29,107 bases of DNA from Rickettsiales bacterium (GCA_947425005.1 CANDYP010000006.1:1-29107); one strand, 5' to 3'; counted from the first letter of the stretch, positions 6,716 through 14,529 are shown. The notes: generated by a model not told the origin, from the sequence alone. A program made the numbers and translations.

Positions 6716-9207
6716 TTTGAATTAATGCGAAGTGAGTTAAACAAAACTAGCAGCGAAGATGACGACATTGCAATGGCCGCGATCAAAGGCACGACGTGGC
6801 CGGAGATGGCGTAGGGCACGGCGATTAAATTGTAAATCAAGGCAATCCATAAATTTTGTTTCATCAAATTAATTGCCTTCGCGGAAGAATTTAACAGCTC
6901 AATTATTGGCATTAATTTTTGTCCCTGAATCACCACGTCAGCAATATTTTGTGAGATGTCGGAGGCTTTTGAAAAAGAAATTGAAACATCGGCCAAAGCC
7001 AGAGCCGGCGCGTCGTTGAGACCATCGCCAATCATTACAAATTTTTTATTTTCGGCTTTTAATTTTTCTAAAAATTGCACTTTTGCAATCGGAGTTTGCT
7101 CAAAATAAAATTCCGCCAGCTCCAATTTTTGCGCAACATTGCGCACTGAATTTTCAGAATCTCCCGACAGTAAAATTATTTTTTTGCCCATTTTCTGAAG
7201 CTGCGCCACCACGCTGGCAGCGTCCTCTTTCAAAGAGTCTTCGAATAAAAATACCCACTCCTCGTCGCCAAATTTCAGGAAGCAGCTGAGGAAATTTTCT
7301 GGAATTTCGAAATCGTTTTTAACGCCACAAAAATCTTTCCGCCCTAATCTTAAAATTTTATTTTGAAAAATGGCTTCTAGTCCGAAGCCTTGATTTTCCT
7401 GGACTTGCAACTCTTCCAAATCTCCGTCATAACTTTTGGAGATCGCCTGCGCGATTGGATGACGACTGTGTTTTGCCAGACTCGCCGCCAACTTAAAATA
7501 AACCCTCGAACCAAGCCATTCTCGGTCTAGCCCCCCTGACAAGGGGGGTAGGGGGGTTTGTTGAGCAGAACTCCGACTAATCTCGAATAAATCTGAGTTT
7601 GGCACCAGAAACCCCCCTACCCCCCTTATCAGGGGGGCTAGACCGAGTGCCTTTATTGGGTGGGCGCTGTATGAGTTTGAGTTTAATATTTTGATTTCCA
7701 CCAACCTCGGCGCCCCCACCGTCAAACTCCCCGTTTTGTCAAACACCACCACCTCAGTTCCGCGCAGCTTTTCCAAGGCCTCGCCCGATTTCACCAGAAT
7801 TCCTTTTTTAATAAAATTCGAAATCACAATCGTTTGCACAATCGGCACAGCCAATGCCAGAGCGCACGGACAGGTGATAATCAAAACTGCTGTTGCATTC
7901 ATCAAAGCGATTTCCCAACCCGATTTCAGCCACAATAAAAACGTGGCGAGCGCTACCAAATGCACAGCCGGCGTGTAAAATTTCGCCAAATAATCGCTGA
8001 TTCGAATGTAGTGAATTTTTTTATTTTCGGCCTCCTCGCTCAAACGAATTATTTCCGCGAGCAAACTATTTTGTGCCGATTTAGTGATTTTTATTTTAAG
8101 CGGCGCAGTCGTGTTAATCGTGCCAGCAAAGACTTCGGCGCCTGTCGCAATTTTCTTCGGCAAAGTTTCACCGGTAATTAATGAAGTGTCGATTTCACTT
8201 TCGCCTTCAATCACAACGCCATCCGCCGCGATTTTTTCGCCAACCGCCACAATTAAAATCATTCCCTCACGCAATTGTTTTGCCGGCAAAATTTTGATTT
8301 TGGAATTTTCTTCGACGCGACCAAAACTAGCCGCGAGCATTGTAAACTCTGAAGCGATGGCGAAGGCTTTTTTGCGCGCTTTTAAATCTAGGTAACGACC
8401 AATCAGTAAAAAGAAAATCAGCATCACCGCCGAGTCAAAGTAGACGTGGGTCGCGCCTCTAAAAGTTTCGAGTAAGCTGACGACGCAGGCCAAAAAAATC
8501 GCAATCGAAATTGCCAGGTCCATGTTGGGATAGCCCTGCCTGATTGACTTCCAAGCCGATGAAAAAAATGGTCGCGCCGAAAAAATAATCACCGGCAGCG
8601 CGATGAGAGAGGAAAAAAAATGCAGCAAATTTCTGGTATTCGCGCCCATGTCGATCGCATCCGAAAACCACAAAGAGAAAGAGAAAAGCATGACGTTGCC
8701 GGCTCCGAAACCAGCCACGGCAAGGGCGCGCAGAATGGTGTCGTTGTATTTTTTTTCAGCGGAATTCAAAACTTCTTCATCAAAAGGCAAAAGTTTGTAG
8801 CCAATATCGTGGATCAAATGCACCAGCTCATTGCCGGTTTTTGCCCCGCCGCGCCACTGCAAAAATAAAGTTTTTTTAGAAAGATTAATGCGCGCCTTCA
8901 GCACATTTTTTTGTTTTTTGAGAATGCTCTCAATCAGCCAAACACAGGCCGCGCAGTGCATTCCTTGCACCATCAATGACAGGGAGTTTGAGTCATCCGG
9001 CTCACAAAAAATAAATTCTGAAATATCAACCGCCTCAACTGTTTCCGGTTTGATTTTTCCAACGCCGGAATCCAATTCGCGTCTTTTGTAATAACTTTCA
9101 AAACCCAGTTTGTTGATGATTTTGTAGGCCGCCGAGCATCCAGCGCAGCAAAAATCTTCTTCGATTTTTTTAGTGTCTTCGCCGCAATGTCGACAAGGTT
9201 TAATCAT
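6703..9207 (-). CDS. fixI: Copper-translocating P1B-type ATPase for cbb3 oxidase assembly (FixI/CcoI)
   Basis: CcoI exports copper across the inner membrane for delivery to cbb3 oxidase. The 834-residue protein has the CcoI-specific cysteine-rich N-terminus (Cys5, 8, 20, 21, 24), then a heavy-metal domain with GMHCAAC (Cys85, Cys88), eight expected membrane segments, the actuator TGE motif, the metal-site CPC (446-448), the phosphorylation loop DKTGS (Asp490), the HP motif (His583) and GDGLND near 728. Two oddities stand out. The loop reads DKTGS rather than DKTGT. About 43 residues (521-563) are encoded by a palindromic repeat inserted in frame between the phosphorylation loop and the HP motif. 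The gene overlaps fixH by 4 bases and ccoS by 13. Confidence 0.95.
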   Translation of the reverse strand: MIKPCRHCGEDTKKIEEDFCCAGCSAAYKIINKLGFESYYKRRELDSGVGKIKPETVEAVDISEFIFCEPDDSNSLSLMVQGMHCAACVWLIESILKKQKNVLKARINLSKKTLFLQWRGGAKTGNELVHLIHDIGYKLLPFDEEVLNSAEKKYNDTILRALAVAGFGAGNVMLFSFSLWFSDAIDMGANTRNLLHFFSSLIALPVIIFSARPFFSSAWKSIRQGYPNMDLAISIAIFLACVVSLLETFRGATHVYFDSAVMLIFFLLIGRYLDLKARKKAFAIASEFTMLAASFGRVEENSKIKILPAKQLREGMILIVAVGEKIAADGVVIEGESEIDTSLITGETLPKKIATGAEVFAGTINTTAPLKIKITKSAQNSLLAEIIRLSEEAENKKIHYIRISDYLAKFYTPAVHLVALATFLLWLKSGWEIALMNATAVLIITCPCALALAVPIVQTIVISNFIKKGILVKSGEALEKLRGTEVVVFDKTGSLTVGAPRLVEIKILNSNSYSAHPIKALGLAPLIRGVGGFLVPNSDLFEISRSSAQQTPLPPLSGGLDREWLGSRVYFKLAASLAKHSRHPIAQAISKSYDGDLEELQVQENQGFGLEAIFQNKILRLGRKDFCGVKNDFEIPENFLSCFLKFGDEEWVFLFEDSLKEDAASVVAQLQKMGKKIILLSGDSENSVRNVAQKLELAEFYFEQTPIAKVQFLEKLKAENKKFVMIGDGLNDAPALALADVSISFSKASDISQNIADVVIQGQKLMPIIELLNSSAKAINLMKQNLWIALIYNLIAVPYAISGHVVPLIAAIAMSSSSLLVLFNSLRINSKCQS
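7521..7647. repeat. Palindromic G/C-rich repeat element, copy B, in frame inside fixI
   Basis: Arms 7521-7559 and 7609-7647 (39 bases each) are inverted copies matching at 38 of 39 positions, around a 49-base spacer. The C/G-run core (AAACCCCCCTA, TTATCAGGGGGGC) is shared with the elements at 1-118 and 10131-10236. Here the arms are turned inside out: the CCGAG ends point outward and the AAACC ends inward. On the coding strand the element reads without a stop as PLIRGVGGFLVPNS, a spacer, then TPLPPLSGG, and fixI continues normally on both sides. Confidence 0.92.
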
Positions 9208-9686
9208 TGTACAACGTAACGTTTAGTTTCTTGAAAGCTGTCTTCAGCCTTGGTGGCGTTGACCTTAAACTCCCACTGACCTCGCAGCGGAAAATTAATT
9301 TTCGCCACATATTCGCCATTTTTAAATTCTAACTTTTGCGAAAAATCAAAACCCTCCTGGGTTGGACGCCTGAAATAAGCGGTCACTTCGACATCGGAAA
9401 TTTTTTGGTGATTTTTATTTTGCACAAAAACTCGTAAATCGCCCGTGCCATTTCCCAAATTTTTGTAAGAAATTTTCATCTGCCAGCCCAACTCTTTTTG
9501 TTTTTTTTCGTCAGCCAAAATTTGATTGTAATGCAGGCCTTTATGGTAGGAATCTTCAGTCACCACGCCACTCCACGTCTTCTTCGAAATGTAAATGTAA
9601 AAAATATTAACCGCAAAAATCACCGCAAAAAATACGAAAAAAAAGTAAGGAATTTTTGATTTTTTTGCCGGCAATTTTTCTGTCAC
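9204..9686 (-). CDS. fixH: FixH family protein, cbb3 oxidase assembly
   Basis: This 160-residue protein has one N-terminal membrane segment (about residues 12-34) and a periplasmic domain containing the FixH hallmark GVVTEDSYHKGLHYN soon after the membrane. A beta-rich region follows (FRRPTQEGFDF, RGQWEFKVNA). FixH (CcoH) acts with FixI in assembling cbb3 oxidase. Translation appears to start at GTG, 5 bases after the rnpA stop codon, and the gene ends with a 4-base overlap into fixI. The order fixH-fixI-ccoS matches the usual fixGHIS cluster, but fixG is absent and rnpA takes its place. Confidence 0.93.
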   Translation of the reverse strand: MTEKLPAKKSKIPYFFFVFFAVIFAVNIFYIYISKKTWSGVVTEDSYHKGLHYNQILADEKKQKELGWQMKISYKNLGNGTGDLRVFVQNKNHQKISDVEVTAYFRRPTQEGFDFSQKLEFKNGEYVAKINFPLRGQWEFKVNATKAEDSFQETKRYVVQ

Positions 9687-9691
9687 TGAAA

Positions 9692-10108
9692 TTATTTTTT
9701 GGATTGATCTGGTCTTGCGGAAGCGCCCCGCGCCTGGTGAATTCTTTTTAAGCAGAATTTTAAATCGGAGACAATGTTTTTAAAATCAGCGTCTTTGATT
9801 TCTCTTTTGGCGATCAAAACGTAGTCGTGATGATTTTTAACATGCGCCGAATACAAAGCACGGAAAGCTTCGCGCAGCCTTCTTTTGGCCAGATTACGCA
9901 CTACGGCAGATTTGCTGACGGTCTTTGCCACAGTGTAACCGACGCGACAAAAATCTTTGGCGTTTTGACCTTTGACTAAATTTTGGTAGTAGAATTGCGA
10001 GGTGGGAAGAGAGATGAGGAGGACAGTTTTGGAATGAAATTTCTGACCTTGTTTACCGATTTTTTGAAACTCTGCGGATTTTTTGATTTGGAGGATTTTG
10101 AGGGACAT
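9692..10108 (-). CDS. rnpA: Ribonuclease P protein component
   Basis: RnpA binds the catalytic RNA of RNase P and helps process tRNA 5' ends. The 138-residue protein contains the family's basic helix RNLAKRRLREAFR preceded by GYTVAKTVSKSAVV, and the usual C-terminal helix with DYVLIAKREI. It ends in a short basic, low-complexity tail. It follows rpmH, as in almost all bacteria, but a palindromic element of about 106 bases has been inserted between them. The genes that commonly follow rnpA (yidD, yidC) are missing and fixH begins 5 bases downstream. Confidence 0.95.
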   Translation of the reverse strand: MSLKILQIKKSAEFQKIGKQGQKFHSKTVLLISLPTSQFYYQNLVKGQNAKDFCRVGYTVAKTVSKSAVVRNLAKRRLREAFRALYSAHVKNHHDYVLIAKREIKDADFKNIVSDLKFCLKRIHQARGASARPDQSKK

Positions 10109-10130
10109 GTTTGGGGCGGTGAGTGAGAGA

Positions 10131-10236
10131 TCGTTACAAGAAACCCCCCTACCCCCCTTATCAGGGGGGGCTTTAACCGAACTCGATCAAAGCCCCCCCC
10201 TGATAAGGTGGGGTAGGGGGGGGTTCTCGTCACAAA
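10131..10236. repeat. Palindromic G/C-rich repeat element, copy C, between rpmH and rnpA
   Basis: Inverted arms lie at about 10133-10171 and 10191-10235 around a short spacer that again contains the motif CTCGATCAA, as in copy A. The arms have the same C/G-run core but small length differences in the G and C runs, so the pairing is less perfect than in copies A and B. The element begins about 5 bases after the rpmH stop codon and ends about 22 bases before the rnpA start. Its strong hairpin would lie in the rpmH-rnpA transcript. Confidence 0.88.
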
Positions 10237-10240
10237 TTCA

Positions 10241-10375
10241 TCACACTGACAAAGAAGCGCGACCTTTTAGACGACGGCGAGCTAAAACTTTACGGCCACC
10301 GACAGTTGCCATTCTAGATCTGAAGCCATGTCTTCTTTTGCGCACTATTTTGCTTGGCTGCCAAGTTCTTTTCAT
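10241..10375 (-). CDS. rpmH: 50S ribosomal protein L34
   Basis: This 44-residue reading frame begins MKRTWQPSKIVRKRRHGF and ends KGRASLSV, an unmistakable L34 of normal length. L34 is a small basic protein of the large subunit that lies close to 23S rRNA. It precedes rnpA as expected. The 107 bases between panD and rpmH (10376-10482) hold no gene I can identify; only a weak stem at 10442-10465 is visible there, with no U-run after it. Confidence 0.97.
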   Translation of the reverse strand: MKRTWQPSKIVRKRRHGFRSRMATVGGRKVLARRRLKGRASLSV

Positions 10376-10482
10376 AAATTACCTAAAGATTTGAATTTTT
10401 TTTGCTGATTTTTCTGATTTTCCCGAGAGGTCATCCAACGAGGCGGCGCAAGTTAGAAGGCCACCTTTTTAAATGCAATAAA

Positions 10483-10860
10483 CTATTTCCTTGTCGGTGT
10501 TTTTGTCGGGTTCTTTGTGGGGCGATTTTTCTCGTCAACCATGACCACAGTTGGCTTAAATTTTTTAGCTTCTTCCTCGCTCATCGAAGCGTAAGAAATA
10601 ATAATTACCTGATCCCCAACTTGCACCAAACGCGCCGCGGCACCATTCACTTGAATCGCACCCGAGCCGGCTTTGGCTGGGATTGTGTAAGTTGTAAAAC
10701 GTTGGCCATTACTGATGTTGAGTACGTCAACTTTTTCGTGAACCAGAATTCCCGCAGCCTTGAGAAGGTTGGTATCAACCGAGATTGAGCCTTCGTAATG
10801 AAGGTCGGCCATCGTAATAGTGGCGCGATGAATTTTAGCTTTGAGAAGAGTGAGTTGCAT
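10483..10860 (-). CDS. panD: Aspartate 1-decarboxylase precursor
   Basis: PanD converts aspartate to beta-alanine for pantothenate and CoA synthesis. The 125-residue precursor has the self-cleavage site Gly24-Ser25 (HYEGSISVD), where the pyruvoyl cofactor forms. Lys9, Arg54, Thr57 and Tyr58 occupy the positions known from the Escherichia coli enzyme. The last 15 or so residues (NRPTKNPTKTPTRK) are a proline and threonine-rich basic tail of unknown purpose. It starts 20 bases after acs in the same direction, which couples acetyl-CoA formation and CoA precursor supply on one transcript (inference). No panB or panC is in the window. Confidence 0.96.
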   Translation of the reverse strand: MQLTLLKAKIHRATITMADLHYEGSISVDTNLLKAAGILVHEKVDVLNISNGQRFTTYTIPAKAGSGAIQVNGAAARLVQVGDQVIIISYASMSEEEAKKFKPTVVMVDEKNRPTKNPTKTPTRK

Positions 10861-10880
10861 TATTTGAGATTTTTTAGGAC

Positions 10881-12776
10881 TTAGGCAAAGCGAGTATCGC
10901 TTTGAAATTGTTTGACTATGTCGGGATTGACAAGGGTTGAAATATCTCCGAGCTCTTCTTCACCTGCAATAATTTTTTTCAAGATGCGGCGCATGATTTT
11001 GCCGGAGCGGGTTTTGGGGAGGTCGGAAACAAGGTAGATTTTTTCTGGGCGGGCGATGGCGCCGATTTCTTTTTGGATTATTTCGGCGATTTCTTTTTCT
11101 AAATTTTCTGCAGCGAATTTTGTAATTACGAAAGCGTAAATCGCCTCGCCTTTGATCTCGTGCGGCACGCCAATCACCGCCGATTCCGCAACGGCGTCGT
11201 GCGAATTAATCGCGTTTTCGATTTCAGCCGTGCCGAGGCGGTGGCCGGAAACTTTAATTACGTCGTCGGTGCGACCGATGATTCTGTAGAGCCCGCCTTC
11301 ATTTTGAAAAGCGCCGTCGCCGGCAAAATAATAGTTGGGAAATTGTTCGTAGTAAGTTTTGAAGAATTTTTCTGAATCACCCCAAACGCCGCGAGCCATT
11401 GCGGGCCATGGTTGCGCTAGGCAGAGATTGCCGATTTTATTTTTTTCTAAAATTTTATTTCCGGCGTCGTCGAATAAAACCGGCACGATTCCCGGCAAAG
11501 GCTGTCCAGCGTGAGCGGGCTTGCTGTCTGTGACGCCGGCGAGAGACGAAATTAAAATCCCGCCAGTTTCGGTTTGCCACCAAGTGTCGACAATTGAGCA
11601 TTTTTTCTTGCCCACCTTTTCAAAATACCACTGCCAAGCCTCTTCGTTAATGGGCTCACCGACACTGCCCAAAGTTTTTAGCGAGGATAAATCGTGGCCT
11701 TCGACAAACTGATCACCCTTTTGCATTAGGGCGCGGATCGCGGTGGGGGCGGTGTAAAAAATATTAACCTTGTGCTTTTCGATCACTTCCCAAAAGCGTG
11801 CTGGCGTTGGGTGCGTGGGGATTCCTTCAAACATTAAAATCGTCGCACCAACCAGAAGCGGGCCGTAAACTAAATAGCTGTGACCCGTGATCCAGCCAAT
11901 ATCGGCGGTGCAGAAATGGATGTCGCCTGGTTGATATTGAAAGACGTTTTGGAAGGAATATCCGGCGTAAACCATGTAGCCGCCGGTAGTGTGTAGAATG
12001 CCTTTGGGCTTGCCGGTGGAGCCTGAGGTGTAGAGGATGAAGAGCGGGTCTTCGGCGTCGCAGATTTCGGCTTGATGGGTGGTTGAGTGTTTGGCGATTT
12101 CGTCTTGCCAGAGAAAATAGCCTAAACTGCTATTTTCGGCAGTCGCAATCTCGCTGTCCCCTCTTTTGTAAACAATTATTGATTCAATCGAGTCACACTG
12201 CGCAACCGCCTCCTGCGCGATCTCAAGCAGTTCAATTTTTTTATCGCCGCGGAAAAGTAAGTCAGAAGTAATTAACATTTTCGCACCGCAATCGCGGATT
12301 CTGTCCGCCAAAGATTTAGCAGAAAATCCCGCGAAGACAACGCAGTGAACGGCGCCGATCCGCGCGCAGGCTAGCATCGCGATCACACTTTGCGGAATCA
12401 TCGGCATGTAAATGCAGACGCGGTCGCCTTTCTTGACACCGCACGCGAGCAATAAATTAGCTAATTGACAGGTTTGCTCGTGCAACTCGCGGTAAGTTAA
12501 TTTTTGATTTTTTTCTTGGAGGCAGTTGGATTCCCAGATGATCGCCGTCTTGTCACCGAGCTGCGCCAAATGCCGATCCAGACAGTTGTAAGAAATATTG
12601 GTTTTGCCATTTTTAAACCACTCGATTTGCCCTTGCGACAAATTGCAATTCATCACTTCCGACCACTTTTCAAACCAGACAAAGTTTTTGGCAATGTCGC
12701 TCCAGAATTTTTTGGGATCAGCTATGGATGCTTGATATTGCTGGGCGTAATCTGATTTTGATTTGATGTGGAACAT
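10881..12776 (-). CDS. acs: Acetyl-CoA synthetase (AMP-forming)
   Basis: Acs activates acetate with ATP and CoA. The 631-residue protein is slightly shorter than the usual 650. Visible motifs are the N-terminal ACAS domain (WSDIAKNFVWFEKWSEV), the P-loop-like YTSGSTGKPKG starting at Tyr249, the acyl-pocket motif WWQTETGG, YFAGDGA, and the C-terminal PKTRSGKIMRR. Lys593 in that last motif corresponds to the lysine that is acetylated to switch off Salmonella Acs (Lys609). The gene begins 12 bases after ubiB and is followed closely by panD. The presence of acs suggests that acetate can be used or recycled by this organism. Confidence 0.96.
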   Translation of the reverse strand: MFHIKSKSDYAQQYQASIADPKKFWSDIAKNFVWFEKWSEVMNCNLSQGQIEWFKNGKTNISYNCLDRHLAQLGDKTAIIWESNCLQEKNQKLTYRELHEQTCQLANLLLACGVKKGDRVCIYMPMIPQSVIAMLACARIGAVHCVVFAGFSAKSLADRIRDCGAKMLITSDLLFRGDKKIELLEIAQEAVAQCDSIESIIVYKRGDSEIATAENSSLGYFLWQDEIAKHSTTHQAEICDAEDPLFILYTSGSTGKPKGILHTTGGYMVYAGYSFQNVFQYQPGDIHFCTADIGWITGHSYLVYGPLLVGATILMFEGIPTHPTPARFWEVIEKHKVNIFYTAPTAIRALMQKGDQFVEGHDLSSLKTLGSVGEPINEEAWQWYFEKVGKKKCSIVDTWWQTETGGILISSLAGVTDSKPAHAGQPLPGIVPVLFDDAGNKILEKNKIGNLCLAQPWPAMARGVWGDSEKFFKTYYEQFPNYYFAGDGAFQNEGGLYRIIGRTDDVIKVSGHRLGTAEIENAINSHDAVAESAVIGVPHEIKGEAIYAFVITKFAAENLEKEIAEIIQKEIGAIARPEKIYLVSDLPKTRSGKIMRRILKKIIAGEEELGDISTLVNPDIVKQFQSDTRFA

Positions 12777-12788
12777 GACAACAAGGCG

Positions 12789-14072
12789 TTAAATGTTGCG
12801 CAAAAATTTTCGTGCTAATTCGAATAAATCCACCACCGCGTCACGAATTTTGGCGTCGAAACCGATATTTTTTTTGGCCCACTCCGCAACCCAAGGACGC
12901 GCCAGATCCCAAATATTAAGCTCGGGATCAAGCGTTACACCCACGCCCTCGACCAGTAACAGAGTTTTTTGCAACAGCAGCAGTTCAGGGCGCGTTACCA
13001 TTTTGTAGTCGCGAGTCATGGTGATTAGGTTACTCAGAAGCTTGGCGACGGAAACATCTTTGACATTTGAACCCACAATCGTCTCGCCAATTTTGCGGCA
13101 GGATAATGCAAGATTGTCAACTTTAGTGTCCGGTGGCACGAGGCCGGCATCGATGTGAATCTGCGCCACTCTTTGGTAATCCTTGTGCAAAAATCCAATC
13201 AGAATCTCAGCGACGGCAAGGCGAGTTTTTTTGTCGATTCTGCCCACGATACCAAAATCAACTACGCCGATGTCGCCATTTTTTAGCAAAAATAAATTTC
13301 CCGGATGCATGTCGGCGTGGAAAAATCCGTGAACGTAAACTTGCGTGAAGTAGCTAATTACCAGGTTTTGCGCGATTTGCTTTTTGTCGAAAGCAGAGTT
13401 TGCAATCGCCTCTTTGTTGGAGAATGGAATGCCCTCGAGCCATTCCAGAACCAAAATTTTTGAAGTAGAAAATTTCCAAAAAATTTCTGGCACGTAGAAA
13501 CCTTTGACCTCGCTTAGATCTTCCTTAAGGCGCGAGGCGTTGGCCGCTTCGTGCAAAAGATCGAGTTCGCTTTTTGATACTTCGCTCAAAAGATCAGCAA
13601 TATCAGTAAGGCTTTTGGCAAGAAATTTTGAGAAAATGGCTAAGAATTTAATGGAGAGCTTAAGAGTGGCAATGTCGCGCGCTATAATCTGCGCAATTTG
13701 CGGACGCAGGATTTTTACCGCAACGACTTTTCCATCTTTTAATTTGGCTTTGTGAACTTGAGCAATTGAGGCGGAGGCGACAGCGTTAAAATCAAAATCA
13801 GAGAAAATTTCAGAGAAGTTTTTGCCGAATTCTTGGTTTAAAGTTTTTTTTAGATTTGAGTCAGAGCAAGGCTTCAAGCGGTCTTGGAAGGCTGATAAGG
13901 TTGTCGCTAATTTTGGACCAACGAGGTCTGGGCGAACGGACAGCATTTGCCCGAGTTTAATAAAAGGCGGCCCAGAGAATTTTAAAAAATAGTAGACTGC
14001 GACTTCTTTGCGGAATGGGTAAAGAGCTGAAGAAGCTAAAAATAAACCGAGTAATCTAATAAGATTTAGCAC
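12789..14072 (-). CDS. ubiB: UbiB-type ABC1/ADCK family atypical kinase
   Basis: UbiB is an ATPase-like member of the protein-kinase-like family needed for ubiquinone synthesis. The 427-residue protein has the family-specific KLGQ motif (39-42), the alanine-rich loop ASASIAQVH (99-107) that replaces the kinase glycine loop, the lysine of VAVK (120), HADMHPGN and VDFG. The apparent start is GTG at 14072. Proteobacterial UbiB is usually 500-550 residues and ends in two membrane helices. This one ends in KFLRNI with no hydrophobic tail, so it appears to lack those helices. A frameshift is an alternative, but the downstream bases run directly into acs, which leaves no room for them. Confidence 0.92.
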   Translation of the reverse strand: MLNLIRLLGLFLASSALYPFRKEVAVYYFLKFSGPPFIKLGQMLSVRPDLVGPKLATTLSAFQDRLKPCSDSNLKKTLNQEFGKNFSEIFSDFDFNAVASASIAQVHKAKLKDGKVVAVKILRPQIAQIIARDIATLKLSIKFLAIFSKFLAKSLTDIADLLSEVSKSELDLLHEAANASRLKEDLSEVKGFYVPEIFWKFSTSKILVLEWLEGIPFSNKEAIANSAFDKKQIAQNLVISYFTQVYVHGFFHADMHPGNLFLLKNGDIGVVDFGIVGRIDKKTRLAVAEILIGFLHKDYQRVAQIHIDAGLVPPDTKVDNLALSCRKIGETIVGSNVKDVSVAKLLSNLITMTRDYKMVTRPELLLLQKTLLLVEGVGVTLDPELNIWDLARPWVAEWAKKNIGFDAKIRDAVVDLFELARKFLRNI

Positions 14073-14106
14073 AATAGGTTTTTGGAAGAGGGTCTTTTGC
14101 TGGGAG

Positions 14107-14529
14107 TTACTTGTTTAAATCAATGGAAGAGGATCCTTGAGAAGGAATGGCGCTGCTGCCGGCCTGATGTAAATCAACTTTGATTTTGGTCAAATCTACA
14201 TCGACCCCTGCAAAGCTGAATAGCTTGTTTAGAAGTTGAGATATGATGTTTAAGATGTTAGTCGAAACCTCTTGGACTCTTGATACTATTAGCTTGAAAG
14301 CGTTAGCTGCTTCAGGAGACATCTTCAATATTACGACTACGTCGTCAACCGTGATGATGTTTAACAGCAACATGACGAACATGAGCGAGAAAGCTGTAGA
14401 AGCAAATAAAATAACGCTTCTCAGCGTGAAGAAGGAGAGTAGTTCGGTCATAAATGCAGAAGTTTTGAGATGTATCTTGTTGAGCTTTTGGAGGAATGGG
14501 AGTCTTAAAATCCAATGACTAACTATCAA
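14107..14529 (-). CDS. Hypothetical small membrane protein
   Basis: I do not recognise this protein. The frame gives 140 residues from a TTG at 14529, or 114 residues from the first ATG at 14451 (MTELLSFFTLR). One strong hydrophobic segment (SVILFASTAFSLMFVMLLLNII) is followed by an amphipathic helical region (AANAFKLIVSRVQEVSTNILNIISQLL) and a polar tail ending SSSIDLNK. No convincing ribosome binding site decides the start. It lies 34 bases ahead of ubiB and 57 bases after the lipoprotein gene in the same direction. Base use looks like that of neighbouring genes, and the frame is open throughout, so it is probably a real gene. Confidence 0.6.
   Translation of the reverse strand: MIVSHWILRLPFLQKLNKIHLKTSAFMTELLSFFTLRSVILFASTAFSLMFVMLLLNIITVDDVVVILKMSPEAANAFKLIVSRVQEVSTNILNIISQLLNKLFSFAGVDVDLTKIKVDLHQAGSSAIPSQGSSSIDLNK

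Noticed and set aside
1..10236. CRISPR array
   Set aside because: The repeats are kilobases apart, inverted, and lack regular spacers; no cas genes are present.
1..10236. Insertion sequences
   Set aside because: The elements are too short to encode a transposase and none is found in the window, so they are listed as palindromic repeats.
9976..10394. Open frames running through element C on both strands
   Set aside because: They overlap rnpA and rpmH, which are certain, and their protein sequence is only the repeat's LSGG and PLIRG translation.
10442..10465. Stem between panD and rpmH as a terminator or small RNA
   Set aside because: Only six pairs with a wobble on the minus strand and a mismatch on the plus strand, and no T-run downstream on the coding strand.
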